Both the position numbers and the translations under genes were made by a program. Below, piece by piece: positions 1-9,135 of a DNA stretch of 64,000 bases. A model generated the notes under the pieces. It made no database searches. It worked only from the letters and a program-made list of their open reading frames with translations, and was not told the origin of the DNA. How positions within the stretch are numbered: the stretch's first letter is position 1; every line of letters begins with the position of its first letter. Source of the stretch: SUG1106 sp051883095 (GTDB taxonomy: Bacteria; Bacillota; Clostridia; Peptostreptococcales; Anaerovoracaceae); assembly GCA_051883095.1 (NCBI GenBank), contig JBJETB010000033.1, positions 1-64,000 of the forward strand, written 5' to 3'.

Positions 1-1
1 C

Positions 2-49
2 GTAGAAAAAGCCACGAACATCACAAGACATTCATGGCTTTTGTCTACA
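2..49. other. Stem-loop upstream of parS
   Basis: GTAGA-AAAGCCA on the left pairs with TGGCTTTTGTCTAC on the right around a loop of about 20 nt. There is no T-run after it, so it may be the end of the gene left of the window or a structured parS flank rather than a classic terminator. No gene is visible in bases 1-84. Confidence 0.45.
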
Positions 50-57
50 GTCTGAGA

Positions 58-73
58 TGTTTCACGTGAAACA
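58..73. promoter_or_regulatory. parS: parS centromere site
   Basis: The 16-bp palindrome TGTTTCACGTGAAACA matches the bacterial parS consensus exactly. It lies directly in front of parA-parB. ParB is expected to load here and spread to organise the origin region. A parS beside the par genes is typical of origin-proximal DNA in Bacillota. Confidence 0.95.
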
Positions 74-150
74 TCTATTTTTTTATGAGAAAGTATGATA
101 TAATAAACCAACATGACATAACGGCGCTGCCGAGAGGGAGGAAAATCATT

Positions 151-921
151 GTGGGAAAAGCAATAGCAATATTTAATCAAAAGGGTGGAGTAGGAAAAAC
201 CACAACGAATATTAATCTGGCTGCCTGTCTGGCACTTAAGGGTAAAAAGGTCCTGATTATTGATATAGATCCTCAGGGCAATACTACAAGCGGCATAGGC
301 ATATCCAAAAGAAATCTGAAGAACACAATTTACAATATTCTGATAGATAAAAATTATGACCCGAGGAAGGCAATCATTAATACGAATGTAAAAAATCTTG
401 ATCTGATCCCTGCCAGCGTAGATCTTGCTGGAGCAGAAGTCGAGCTGGTTGAACTCGAGGGAAGAGAGAGCACCCTGAAAAAGGGTCTGGACAAGGTAAA
501 AGGTAATTATGACTACATATTTATCGATTGTCCGCCATCACTGGGTCTTCTGACGATTAATTCTCTGACGGCAGTAGACAGCGTTCTTATACCTATACAG
601 TGCGAGTTCTATGCCCTTGAAGGTGTGAGCCAGCTGGTAAGTACCATTGAGCTGGTAAAAAAGAGCATGAATCCAAAGCTTGAGATACAGGGAGTAATCC
701 TGAGCATGTTCGATGGCAGAACAAATCTATCAGCGCAGGTTGTTCAGGAGGTTAAAAAGTATTTTGGCGGTAAGGTGTATTCCACAGTGATTCCGCGGAA
801 TGTAAGGCTTGCAGAAGCGCCAAGCTTTGGAATGCCGATTACAGAGTACGACCCGAAGTCCAAGGGTGCTGAGGCATACATGGATTTTGCCGAGGAATTC
901 TTAGATCTGGAGGAAAACTAA
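151..921 (+). CDS. parA: ParA/Soj chromosome partitioning ATPase
   Basis: Deviant Walker ATPase of 256 aa that acts with ParB-parS in segregation of the origin and regulation of replication initiation. The P-loop KGGVGKTT is near residues 10-17, the Walker A' region reads IDIDPQGN, and Walker B reads FIDCPPSLG. The GTG start at 151 is preferred over the in-frame ATG at 85: it has GGGAGG just upstream, gives the usual short N-terminus before IAIFNQKGG, and leaves a TATAAT at 99-104 as a possible -10. parB follows after one base, so the two genes are one operon. Confidence 0.93.
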   Translation: MGKAIAIFNQKGGVGKTTTNINLAACLALKGKKVLIIDIDPQGNTTSGIGISKRNLKNTIYNILIDKNYDPRKAIINTNVKNLDLIPASVDLAGAEVELVELEGRESTLKKGLDKVKGNYDYIFIDCPPSLGLLTINSLTAVDSVLIPIQCEFYALEGVSQLVSTIELVKKSMNPKLEIQGVILSMFDGRTNLSAQVVQEVKKYFGGKVYSTVIPRNVRLAEAPSFGMPITEYDPKSKGAEAYMDFAEEFLDLEEN

Positions 922-922
922 T

Positions 923-1831
923 ATGGCAGCAGTGAAAAAAGGCGGACTGGGAAGAGGTCTTGATGCCCTGTTTGCAGATGCTGTTCCTGTCACCGATCCT
1001 GTAAATGAAGAAAGACATGAGGCTGAAGGCAGGGAAGAGGACAGGACAGCAGATTCGGTACAGTATATAAATATACATGATATAATGCCAAATGCAAACC
1101 AGCCCAGAAAGACATTCAGCGAGGAAAAGATAGAGGAGCTGGCCAAGTCCATTAAAGAACATGGAATAATTCAGCCTATCGTAGTCAGAAAAAAGGATAA
1201 GGGCTACGAGATAGTCGCAGGAGAAAGGCGATGGAGAGCGGCCAGAAAAGCGGAACTGACACAGGTCCCGTGCCTTATAAGGGAGCTCAGTGATGAGCAG
1301 AATATGCTGATTGCAATCATAGAGAACATGCAGCGTGAGGATCTCAATCCAGTTGAAGAGGCTGAGGGACTTAATCAGATGATAGTTTCTTTTGGAATGA
1401 CTCAGGAACAGATATCCAGGAGTGTGGGAAAAAGCAGACCTTATATAACGAATTCCCTCAGACTGCTCAAGCTGCCGGACTATATAAAAGAAGAAATGTC
1501 TGAGGGACATATTTCGGCGGCTCACGGCAGAACTCTTATTCCCGTTGAAGACGAGAATCTTCGGAGAGCAATTTGCGAGAGAATAATAAATGAAGGTCTC
1601 TCTGTAAGGGAAACGGAAAGACTGGTTTCTGAGCAGGGCAAAGCCAAAAAGAGAAGACCTGCAGCAAAGGTGAAGAACCCGGATGTGGCCAGAGTTGAAG
1701 AAGAGTTGAAGGAGACACTGGGGACGAGAGTAACTATAAATCAGAATGGAAAAAAAGGCAGAATTGAAATAGAGTTTTTTAGCAGAGATGAGCTTGACAG
1801 ATTGATAGAGCTGTTGAAATCACTTAATTAA
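923..1831 (+). CDS. parB: ParB/Spo0J partition protein
   Basis: A 302-aa parS-binding CTPase-type protein. It has the conserved N-terminal LGRGLDALF segment, ParB box I (NANQPRKTF, about residue 53), the box II GERRWRAAR motif (about residue 95), a central HTH that contacts parS, and a C-terminal dimerisation region. The ribosome site GGAGG lies within the end of parA. The partner site is the parS at 58-73, with a weaker parS-like sequence just behind the gene at 1838-1853. Confidence 0.95.
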   Translation: MAAVKKGGLGRGLDALFADAVPVTDPVNEERHEAEGREEDRTADSVQYINIHDIMPNANQPRKTFSEEKIEELAKSIKEHGIIQPIVVRKKDKGYEIVAGERRWRAARKAELTQVPCLIRELSDEQNMLIAIIENMQREDLNPVEEAEGLNQMIVSFGMTQEQISRSVGKSRPYITNSLRLLKLPDYIKEEMSEGHISAAHGRTLIPVEDENLRRAICERIINEGLSVRETERLVSEQGKAKKRRPAAKVKNPDVARVEEELKETLGTRVTINQNGKKGRIEIEFFSRDELDRLIELLKSLN

Positions 1832-1837
1832 GGAGGA

Positions 1838-1853
1838 TGTTTCACATGAAACT
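1838..1853. promoter_or_regulatory. Near-match parS overlapping a start codon
   Basis: TGTTTCACATGAAACT differs from the perfect parS at 58-73 at two positions. It spans the start region of the following small gene, and its central ATG is the likely start codon. It may be a weak ParB site or only a sequence resembling one. Confidence 0.5.
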
Positions 1854-2118
1854 TCTGATTGTCCTCATGGCGGTGTGGAATCTCATAACGTTTGTAATGA
1901 TGGGTATAGATAAGTCCAAGGCAAAGGCAGGTAAGCACCGCATAAGCGAAAAAACCCTGCTGATCAGCAGTTTTATAATGGGGGCGGCCGGTATTGCCTT
2001 CGGAGCCCTGGTTTTTCACCATAAGACACGAAAGCTTAAATTTCAGATTCTGATACCCCTGTCAATCATAGTAAATATTGCTATCATATGTGCTTTAATA
2101 CATTATAACATAGTATAG
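1846..2118 (+). CDS. DUF1294-type small membrane protein
   Basis: A 90-aa protein of unknown function with three hydrophobic segments (about residues 3-18, 40-58 and 68-86). The basic stretch DKSKAKAGKHRISE after the first segment is typical of the DUF1294 family. The ATG at 1846 is chosen because AGGAGG (1831-1836) is then 9 nt away; the ATG at 1837 would touch the ribosome site. It follows parB closely and ends in a strong terminator, so it is probably the last gene of the par transcript. Confidence 0.75.
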   Translation: MKLLIVLMAVWNLITFVMMGIDKSKAKAGKHRISEKTLLISSFIMGAAGIAFGALVFHHKTRKLKFQILIPLSIIVNIAIICALIHYNIV

Positions 2119-2125
2119 CGGCAGC

Positions 2126-2150
2126 AGCCCCTTTTAAAAGGGGCTTTTTT
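2126..2150 (+). terminator. Rho-independent terminator after the par operon
   Basis: AGCCCCTTTT and AAAAGGGGCT form a self-complementary 20-nt stem region followed by T5, just after the DUF1294-type gene. Confidence 0.9.
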
Positions 2151-2304
2151 GTGAAAATTTTTATAACAGAACTTGTTGTAAATGTGGAGAAATGCGAAAG
2201 TAGTGTGAAAAAAGCACTACATCTTGTAGATGAAAAAAACACACAATTATGTTATAATCGTAAGATAGACTGCTATAGGTGTATTTAAAAACAAGGAGAG
2301 AAAA

Positions 2305-4065
2305 ATGTCACAGGAAAAGCAGGAAAAAATAATCAGCCCATGCGTACCCCTTCCCCTTTGCGTGATAAACAATCAGGGTAAAATTATAGATGCCAACCAG
2401 CACATCGGAGACGTTTTTATTTATGATGCAATCATTGATGCGGATATATTCACCCTCACGGGAATAAAGACGGCAGACCTTTATGCTGCAGCGGCAGAGG
2501 ACACCCATCCCCAGCTCAGGCGCAATGAAAAGGTATTCAGACTTGTTACTTACCTTATGGGCGAGGAGCCGGATTCAAATCTGGGAATCATCTTTAACGA
2601 TGTAACCAACATGGAAGAACTAAAGGAAAGATATAATAATGAGAAACCTTGTGTTGCCAAAATACAGGTGGACAATTATGACCAGCTTATAGACACCAGC
2701 GGGGCGGCACCTAATCTGGGTCTTTCCAGTGAAATAGACAAGATAATCAGAAAATGGGCTGCCAGAATCAACGGCTCTGTAAGCAGAGTCAAGAGCAGTA
2801 ATTATGTGGTGTGGTTTGAACAGCAGTATCTTGACAGACTGGTTGCAAGCAAGTTTGATCTGCTGGATGATGTGAGGAATCTGGAGACCGGTGCAGATTT
2901 CCCTGCAAGCTTAAGCATTGGTATCGGTGTCGGTGGCAAATCCATGACACAGACGGAGGAGTATGCCAATGCGGCCCTTGATCTGGCACTGGGACGTGGC
3001 GGGGACCAGGCTGTTGTTAAGCGTAACATAAAGATAGAGTATTACGGGGGCAAGCTCCAGACAGTAGAAAAGAGCAATAAAGGGAAATCCAGAATAGTCG
3101 GTCATGCGCTCAAGCAGCTCATAGATCAGTCGAGAAGAATATTTGTGATGGGACATCGATATCCGGATATGGACAGCTTTGGAGCATCACTTGGAATTAT
3201 GAGGCTTTGCACCCTTTCGGAAAAGGAGCCTTTCATAGTTATTGATGAATTCAACGATTCACTTCAGGCTATTTTCAGACAGGCAAAGGAAAGCGAAAAT
3301 TACAGGTTTATCAGTTCTGAAAAGGCTGCGGCTATGGCAGAGGCAGAGGATTTGCTTATTGTGGTTGACACACACAGACCGAGCATGGTTCAATGTCCTG
3401 AACTTCTCGGAATCTGTGAAAGAGTAGTGGTAATCGACCATCACAGAAAGGTGGAGGAGTTCATAGAAAACCCGGTGCTGGCATATATGGAATCATATGC
3501 TTCATCTACTTCTGAGCTGGTAGCAGAAATTCTGCAGTACATGACTACCAAAAAAGTGCTTCTGAAGCTTGAAGCGGAGGCTTTGCTGGCCGGAATAACT
3601 GTTGATACCAACGGATTTGCCATGAAAACAGGTGTGCGCACTTTTGAAGCGGCTGCATGGCTTAGAAGGCAGGGTGCAGATCCTACAGAAGTTAAGAGAT
3701 TTTTCCAGGAGGATTTATATAATATTAGACTGAAGGCAGCAGCCATATCTGCCACAGAAATTATTGGAGGAGATATTGCAGTTACGACCTGCCAGCAGGT
3801 TATGCCAGATGCTCAGCTTATATGTGCGCAGGTTGCTGACCAGCTGCTTACCATAAAGGGAGTCAGGGCGTCCTTCGTGGTAGGAAGAAACAATGAGATG
3901 AAGACGGTAATCAGTGCAAGGTCTATGGGAGAAATCAATGTCCAGGTAATAATGGAAAAATTCGGCGGCGGCGGTCATCTGACAACGGCGGCGGCCCAGG
4001 TGGATACATCCATAGATGAGACTGTAAGTAAAATAATGAATGTATTGGAGGCAAACAAACAATGA
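2305..4065 (+). CDS. gdpP: GdpP-like c-di-AMP phosphodiesterase, no membrane segments
   Basis: A 586-aa DHH/DHHA1 phosphodiesterase of the GdpP/YybT family, which hydrolyses cyclic di-AMP. A PAS-like region lies at about 10-110 and a degenerate GGDEF-like region at about 110-245. The DHH part contains GHRYPDMDSFGASLG, VVDTHRP and the DHH motif itself. The C-terminal DHHA1 glycine motif is GGGGHLTTAA. Family members usually begin with two transmembrane helices; none is visible here, so this copy should be soluble. It overlaps rplI by 4 bp, the conserved gdpP-rplI-dnaB order. Confidence 0.9.
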   Translation: MSQEKQEKIISPCVPLPLCVINNQGKIIDANQHIGDVFIYDAIIDADIFTLTGIKTADLYAAAAEDTHPQLRRNEKVFRLVTYLMGEEPDSNLGIIFNDVTNMEELKERYNNEKPCVAKIQVDNYDQLIDTSGAAPNLGLSSEIDKIIRKWAARINGSVSRVKSSNYVVWFEQQYLDRLVASKFDLLDDVRNLETGADFPASLSIGIGVGGKSMTQTEEYANAALDLALGRGGDQAVVKRNIKIEYYGGKLQTVEKSNKGKSRIVGHALKQLIDQSRRIFVMGHRYPDMDSFGASLGIMRLCTLSEKEPFIVIDEFNDSLQAIFRQAKESENYRFISSEKAAAMAEAEDLLIVVDTHRPSMVQCPELLGICERVVVIDHHRKVEEFIENPVLAYMESYASSTSELVAEILQYMTTKKVLLKLEAEALLAGITVDTNGFAMKTGVRTFEAAAWLRRQGADPTEVKRFFQEDLYNIRLKAAAISATEIIGGDIAVTTCQQVMPDAQLICAQVADQLLTIKGVRASFVVGRNNEMKTVISARSMGEINVQVIMEKFGGGGHLTTAAAQVDTSIDETVSKIMNVLEANKQ

Positions 4066-4508
4066 TAGTAATCTTAAACAGAGACGTTAAAGGAACCGGC
4101 AAAGCCGGAGATATAGTAAAGGTAAGCGACGGATACGCAAGAAACATGCTCATTCCCAAGGGATATGCCAAAGAGGCAACCGAAGGAAACGTAAGAAATC
4201 TGGAGAAACAGAAGGCTATCGCGGCAGAGAAAAAAGCAGAGGAAAAAGCGGCGGCACAGGCTCTTGCAGAGAAGGTAAACGCTGTTTCTGTTACGATTAA
4301 GACAAAAGCCGGTGAAGGCGGCAGAATTTTCGGCTCCATCACTTCAAAGGATATTGCCGATGCCTTGGCTGCTCAGCAGAAGCTTACCGTTGACAAGAAA
4401 AAAATCCAGCTGGACAATCCGATCAAGCAGACCGGTGAGCTGACAGTAGATATAAAGCTTTATCCGGAAGTGATGGCAAAGCTTAAGGTAATTATAACTG
4501 CCCAATAG
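4062..4508 (+). CDS. rplI: 50S ribosomal protein L9
   Basis: A 148-aa bL9 protein that binds 23S rRNA and spans from the large subunit. The N-terminal domain has the signature GKAGDIVKVSDGYARNMLIPKGYA, followed by the long connecting helix rich in K, E and A and the C-terminal domain. The ATG overlaps the gdpP stop (ATGA), so translation is probably coupled. dnaB starts 11 nt after the stop. Confidence 0.97.
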   Translation: MIVILNRDVKGTGKAGDIVKVSDGYARNMLIPKGYAKEATEGNVRNLEKQKAIAAEKKAEEKAAAQALAEKVNAVSVTIKTKAGEGGRIFGSITSKDIADALAAQQKLTVDKKKIQLDNPIKQTGELTVDIKLYPEVMAKLKVIITAQ

Positions 4509-4519
4509 GAGTAATAGAT

Positions 4520-5836
4520 ATGACAGAAAGAATTCCTCCCCATAACGAGGAGGCGGAAAGATCCGTTCTCGGAGCGGTAATGCTTAACAAAGATGTTCTT
4601 TCGGAGGTCCTGGAGGAAGTGACTGCAGACGATTTTTACAATGAAAGTCACAGAGAAATTTTCAGGGCAATATGGGAGCTTTATAAGGATAATGTGGCTG
4701 TAGACATGCTTACCGTCTGTGAGGAGCTTAAGAAGAGAAAATCTCTGGATATGGCAGGCGGGAGAGCCTATATAGCAACACTTACGGCAGAGGTTCCTTC
4801 CACGGCCAATGCGGTGGAATACGCTAAAATCGTGGCAGAAAAGGCCACACTCCGCCAGATGATAAGAACTTCGGAAGACATCACAGAAAAGGGATACGAT
4901 GCCAAGATGGCGGCAGGAGAGATTCTGGACTATGCCGAAAGCGGAATCTTTAAAATTGCACAGAAGCGACAGAAAAACGACTATGCAAAGATTCAGGATG
5001 TGCTCCTGACAAATATAAAGATAATAGATGCGGCATCACAAAATAAAGATAAGATAGTAGGAATACCGACAGGCTTTAAGGACTTAGATGAAAAAACCAG
5101 CGGCCTGCAGCGCTCCGACCTTATCATCGTGGCCGCACGTCCTGCCATGGGTAAGACAGCATTTGCACTTAATATCGCCCAGCAGAGCGCAGTTAAGGCA
5201 GGCTCTTCGGTAATAATTTTCAGCCTTGAAATGTCTAAAGAGCAGCTTGGACAGAGACTGCTGGCCATGCAGGCAAGAGTAGAGATGCAGAAGCTGAAAC
5301 AGGGTGACCTGGACAGAAAGGACTGGGACCGTATAACCATGGCTCTCGACGAGCTAAATAACACGAAGATTGTAATAGATGATACACCGGGAATTTCCAT
5401 TATGGAAATGAGAAACAAATGCAGAAGGCTTAAGGCAGAGCAGGGTCTTGACCTTGTTGTCATAGACTATCTGCAGCTCATGAGTCTGCAGGGAAAAACG
5501 GATAACCGTCAGCAGGAAATCAGTACAATTTCCAGGAACCTTAAACTTCTGGCCAGAGAAATGGACTGCCCTGTTATCGTGCTTTCACAGCTTTCCAGAG
5601 CGCCGGAGCAGAGACAGGATCACAGGCCTATTCTTTCTGACCTGAGAGAGTCAGGCTCCATAGAACAGGATGCGGATATTGTAATTTTCCTTTACAGGGA
5701 TGATTACTATAACGAAAATACAGACAAGCCCGGCGTATGCGAGGTGAACATAGCCAAGCACAGAAGCGGACCGACAGATAAGATTGAACTTACATGGGTT
5801 TCACGTTATACCAAGTTCAGCGACAAAGCCCTTTAG
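4520..5836 (+). CDS. dnaB: Replicative DNA helicase DnaB
   Basis: A 438-aa hexameric helicase of the replication fork. The N-terminal DnaB domain begins PPHNEEAERSVLGA. The RecA-like C-terminal domain has Walker A ARPAMGKTAFAL (about residue 208), Walker B VVIDYLQLM and the DLRESGSIEQDAD segment. Length is normal. It sits in the gdpP-rplI-dnaB cluster and is followed 9 nt later by a DnaD-like primosome gene with its own AGGAGG. Confidence 0.97.
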   Translation: MTERIPPHNEEAERSVLGAVMLNKDVLSEVLEEVTADDFYNESHREIFRAIWELYKDNVAVDMLTVCEELKKRKSLDMAGGRAYIATLTAEVPSTANAVEYAKIVAEKATLRQMIRTSEDITEKGYDAKMAAGEILDYAESGIFKIAQKRQKNDYAKIQDVLLTNIKIIDAASQNKDKIVGIPTGFKDLDEKTSGLQRSDLIIVAARPAMGKTAFALNIAQQSAVKAGSSVIIFSLEMSKEQLGQRLLAMQARVEMQKLKQGDLDRKDWDRITMALDELNNTKIVIDDTPGISIMEMRNKCRRLKAEQGLDLVVIDYLQLMSLQGKTDNRQQEISTISRNLKLLAREMDCPVIVLSQLSRAPEQRQDHRPILSDLRESGSIEQDADIVIFLYRDDYYNENTDKPGVCEVNIAKHRSGPTDKIELTWVSRYTKFSDKAL

Positions 5837-5845
5837 GAGGAACTG

Positions 5846-7114
5846 ATGAATTTTAACAGAGGAAAGATAAGGGATTTTTATCTTTTAACCACCGATGTTG
5901 AGAATATGTTTATAAATGAATATCTGCCCGGTGCACCGGGGGAATACGTTAAGGTTTACCTTTACGGGCTTTTGTATGCACAGCTGGGAACTGAGATGAC
6001 GCACAGCGCTATGGCGGCTCAGCTGGGGATGTCTGAGAAAACACTTGCTGACGCGTGGAATTACTGGGAGCAAATGGGAGTTGTAAAAAAAATACCGTCT
6101 GATGAAGGAACAGGGATTATCAACTTTGATATTGAGTTTATCAATCTCCGGGAAAAAATGTATGGAAATGTTTCTTCGGGCGAAAGCCCTAAAAATGAGG
6201 AGACCGGGCCAGCGCCACTGCAGAACGAAGAGCTGAAAAAACTCTTTGACGACGTGGAGAGATTTATGGGAAGGCCTCTTTCGTCCGGTGAAAGCAGTGA
6301 AATAGCATCCTGGATGAGTCAGAACGGAGCAACACCTGAGCTTGTCAGAGCTGCTTTTGAGTATTGCTGTGAAAGAGGCAAAGCCAACGTAAAATATGTG
6401 GGTAAGGTTGTCTTTCAGTGGAACAGTCAGGGACTGAAGAAGGAAGAGGACATAAGGGAATATATAAAAAATCTGGACGAGCGGCAGAGTATATATAAAA
6501 GGGTGCTGAACTCTCTGGGTCTGAACCGTAATGCCACTGAAGCAGAGAGAAAAATGATCAGCCACTGGATTGATGATCTTAAATTTAATACAGAAAGAAT
6601 ACTGGCGGCTTGTGATAAGACAATTTCTATGGCAAGTCCAAGCCTGAGGTATGTAAACAAGGTTCTTGAAAACTGGGCACAGGAAGCCCATGAACAGGGA
6701 AGAGATGTTAATCAGAAAGTAACGGTTACTCAGACCGTTTTGAATAAATATTATGAATATCTGCGCCGACGGGCGGAAACAGCAGCAGAGGCCAGGAAAG
6801 AGGAAGTCTATGAGGCTGTTCCGAGAATCGCCGAAGTGGACGAAGAACTGAAGGCGCTTGGAAGCAAGCTTTCAAGAGGGGTGCTGACCGGGATGACCCG
6901 GGAGCACATGGAAGAGACCCGAAGGCTGATGGATCTGCTGGAGGAAGAAAGAGCGGTGCTTCTGACAGAGAATAACTTTACTGTAGACTATACAGATATC
7001 AAATATTCCTGCGATAAATGCGGCGATACCGGGATAGACGAAAACGGAAAACGGTGCGCATGCGCTAAGGAGAGAATAGGAGAAGCAGAATTATGGCAAA
7101 AAGAAAAAAGATAG
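5846..7114 (+). CDS. DnaD-domain primosome protein
   Basis: A 422-aa protein. The N-terminal part (to about 110) resembles a winged-helix domain (MAAQLGMSEKTLADAWNYWEQMGVV). Two DnaD/DnaB_2-type helical repeats follow (about 130-215 and 220-300), each with the YV-KV(V/L)--W pattern. The C-terminus has a zinc-knuckle sequence, CDKCGDTG and CACA, like that of DnaC/DnaI helicase loaders. The combination and the position after dnaB suggest a role in loading the helicase. The end overlaps the next gene by 22 nt if the ATG at 7093 is used. Confidence 0.82.
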   Translation: MNFNRGKIRDFYLLTTDVENMFINEYLPGAPGEYVKVYLYGLLYAQLGTEMTHSAMAAQLGMSEKTLADAWNYWEQMGVVKKIPSDEGTGIINFDIEFINLREKMYGNVSSGESPKNEETGPAPLQNEELKKLFDDVERFMGRPLSSGESSEIASWMSQNGATPELVRAAFEYCCERGKANVKYVGKVVFQWNSQGLKKEEDIREYIKNLDERQSIYKRVLNSLGLNRNATEAERKMISHWIDDLKFNTERILAACDKTISMASPSLRYVNKVLENWAQEAHEQGRDVNQKVTVTQTVLNKYYEYLRRRAETAAEARKEEVYEAVPRIAEVDEELKALGSKLSRGVLTGMTREHMEETRRLMDLLEEERAVLLTENNFTVDYTDIKYSCDKCGDTGIDENGKRCACAKERIGEAELWQKEKR

Positions 7115-8742
7115 GTTTTTCCGGAGGCAAAGGTATGAAATTCCTTTGGGAAGCCGGGGCAAAGGCAGTCTTTGTAACGGATAATTGTCTTGACAGAACA
7201 GCGGATTTCCTGGATAAGAAAGTGATGCCTTTCTTGAAGGATATATATGAGGAAATTAAAGAACTGGGCGGAGATGGTCTGGATTGTGCTGTAGATATCG
7301 GTGCCGCACTTGTCAGATGGTATGATAAGAGCGCTGAGATAACGGAATGGTTTATAAGAAAGACCGTGGTCGTTATTATGAGAAAGTATCATAAACTTCT
7401 GGCGGAGCTGGCTCAGTACCGGAGGATAATTATACGGGACTGTATTATTTTCCTCGTAGTATGTGTTGGCGCAGTTGCTGTTTTTGCATCTGCTGTCGAC
7501 TACGAATACGCCTATAACGGAAGGACACTGGGTATCGTCAAAGAACAGCGCGATGTGCTGGAAATACTGGAAATGGTAAGTGAAGAGCTTTCACTTGAAT
7601 ATGGCTCGAGTATTGTTATAGATCCGGAGACGGATATAACTTTTAACCCGGTGATTTCATACGGCAAGGATATCGACGATGCGGATACAGTGCTCAGAAA
7701 ATTCACTTATATGGGTGACATTCAGGCTCAGGCATATGCGATAATAGTAGACGGGGAAACCGTGGCTACAGTGGAAAGCGAAAAGATAGCCAATGAAGTG
7801 CTGGATGCAGTCAAGGACATGTATGTCAAAGATAATAAGGAATATGAGTATATAGGTTTCGCCGAGGATGTAAAAATAGAAGCATATAGTACTACTCTGG
7901 CAAATGTAAGCAGCAAGTCTGCGGTTCTTAAAAAGATAAAGAGCGGCGGACAGCAGGAGGTAACCTATGAGGTACAGGCCGGGGATACACTCTACGGTAT
8001 ATGCGAGAAACTTGGAGTATCCTTTAAGGAACTTAAGAAGATGAATCCTAAGATTACCGAGAATATGACCATTCACATAGGCGATAAGTTCGTAACGCAG
8101 CAGGAGATTCCGCTGATTACAGTTGAAACTGTAGAAATATCAACCTTTGCTGAAGCTGTTGATTATGAAACAGTAACTAAGGAGTCAAATAACTACTACA
8201 AAGGAGAAACTGTTGTTACGCAGGCAGGAAAGAAGGGTAAAGCAAGAGTAACCGCCAGACTTACAAAGCAAAACGGCAAGACTGTGAAACGTGAAGATCT
8301 GGAAACAGAAATCATAACAGCACCTGTTGATAAGGTTATCGTTAAGGGTACCAAGCCGGTACCTCCTAAAAAGGGAACTGGTACTTTCAGGAAGCCTGTA
8401 AACGTGGCAGTATATAGGGGATACGGCATGCGCTGGGGCAGAATGCATTACGGACTGGATTATGCAGCTCCTACAGGCACCCCGATTTATGCTGCTGACG
8501 GCGGAACTGTAACCAAAGCCGGATGGTCCGGAGCATATGGATATGTAGTGGTTATAGATCACGGTGCTAACAAAAAGACCCTTTATGCACACTGCAGCAG
8601 ACTTCTGGTTTCGGCGGGAACCAAGGTTTACAAGGGTCAGCAGATTGCCACAGTAGGAAGTACAGGCCGGAGCACGGGTCCTCATTGTCACTTTGAAATA
8701 TTTATCAATGGTGTCAACGTTAACCCGGCCAACTACGTTTAA
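7093..8742 (+). CDS. M23 peptidase with LysM and G5-type domains
   Basis: A 549-aa membrane-anchored cell-wall hydrolase. A transmembrane helix (IIFLVVCVGAVAVFASAV) lies at about 118-135. A LysM domain (VQAGDTLYGICEKLGVSF) lies at about 297-340 and a G5-like domain at about 345-425. The C-terminal LytM/M23 domain has zinc and catalytic residues in HYGLDYA and PHCHFEI. About 115 residues precede the helix and should be cytoplasmic. Two starts are plausible: ATG 7093 (AGGAGA 9 nt upstream) and ATG 7135 (GGAGG 7 nt upstream). A terminator follows. Confidence 0.88.
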   Translation: MAKRKKIGFSGGKGMKFLWEAGAKAVFVTDNCLDRTADFLDKKVMPFLKDIYEEIKELGGDGLDCAVDIGAALVRWYDKSAEITEWFIRKTVVVIMRKYHKLLAELAQYRRIIIRDCIIFLVVCVGAVAVFASAVDYEYAYNGRTLGIVKEQRDVLEILEMVSEELSLEYGSSIVIDPETDITFNPVISYGKDIDDADTVLRKFTYMGDIQAQAYAIIVDGETVATVESEKIANEVLDAVKDMYVKDNKEYEYIGFAEDVKIEAYSTTLANVSSKSAVLKKIKSGGQQEVTYEVQAGDTLYGICEKLGVSFKELKKMNPKITENMTIHIGDKFVTQQEIPLITVETVEISTFAEAVDYETVTKESNNYYKGETVVTQAGKKGKARVTARLTKQNGKTVKREDLETEIITAPVDKVIVKGTKPVPPKKGTGTFRKPVNVAVYRGYGMRWGRMHYGLDYAAPTGTPIYAADGGTVTKAGWSGAYGYVVVIDHGANKKTLYAHCSRLLVSAGTKVYKGQQIATVGSTGRSTGPHCHFEIFINGVNVNPANYV

Positions 8743-8749
8743 AATAATC

Positions 8750-8775
8750 GAGGCAGGCGAAAGGCCTGCCTCTTT
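8750..8775 (+). terminator. Terminator after the M23 peptidase gene
   Basis: GAGGCAGGC and GCCTGCCTC pair around a GAAAG loop, followed by TTTT. Confidence 0.88.
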
Positions 8776-8862
8776 TGCAGAAAAAACCTGCAGGTTCTCA
8801 AGCCGCAGACTGTCACATATATTTAAGTGTTTAGAACTGCTGCGGAAGGAGGATGCTGCATT

Positions 8863-9135
8863 ATGGAAAACCACTACATAACAATTGAGAACAGAGAAAA
8901 GATTACCCTCAGCCGGGTAAGTGATGTGGATGCTTTTGACGAAGAGACACTGTGGGCAAATCTGGATGAAGGCGGTATTGAGATTTCAGGTGAAAAGCTT
9001 AATATAGAGAAACTGGATCTTCAGGACGGCACATTGATAGTTACCGGAAGAATCAGTGCCGTAGTATATACAGACAGAAAAACCGGAGAAAAAGGACGTT
9101 TCTTTCGGAAAATAGCATCAAGGCAGGGAAGATGA
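8863..9135 (+). CDS. yabP: Sporulation protein YabP
   Basis: A 90-aa YabP/YqfC-type protein. The N-terminal motif MENHYITIENREKITLS is characteristic. GGAGG about 10 nt before the ATG at 8863 fixes the start. The family is expressed in the mother cell and is needed for spore coat and cortex work, probably with YabQ, which overlaps by 4 nt. Its presence argues that the organism is an endospore former. Confidence 0.85.
   Translation: MENHYITIENREKITLSRVSDVDAFDEETLWANLDEGGIEISGEKLNIEKLDLQDGTLIVTGRISAVVYTDRKTGEKGRFFRKIASRQGR

Noticed and set aside
85..150. N-terminal extension of ParA from ATG 85
   Set aside because: The extra 22 residues are not ParA-like, the ATG has no ribosome site, and the segment contains a likely -10; GTG 151 with GGGAGG is better.
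2173..2181. Another copy of the 9-mer element (TTGTTGTAA)
   Set aside because: There is no partner at +32 or at any phased distance; a single 9-mer of this composition is expected by chance.
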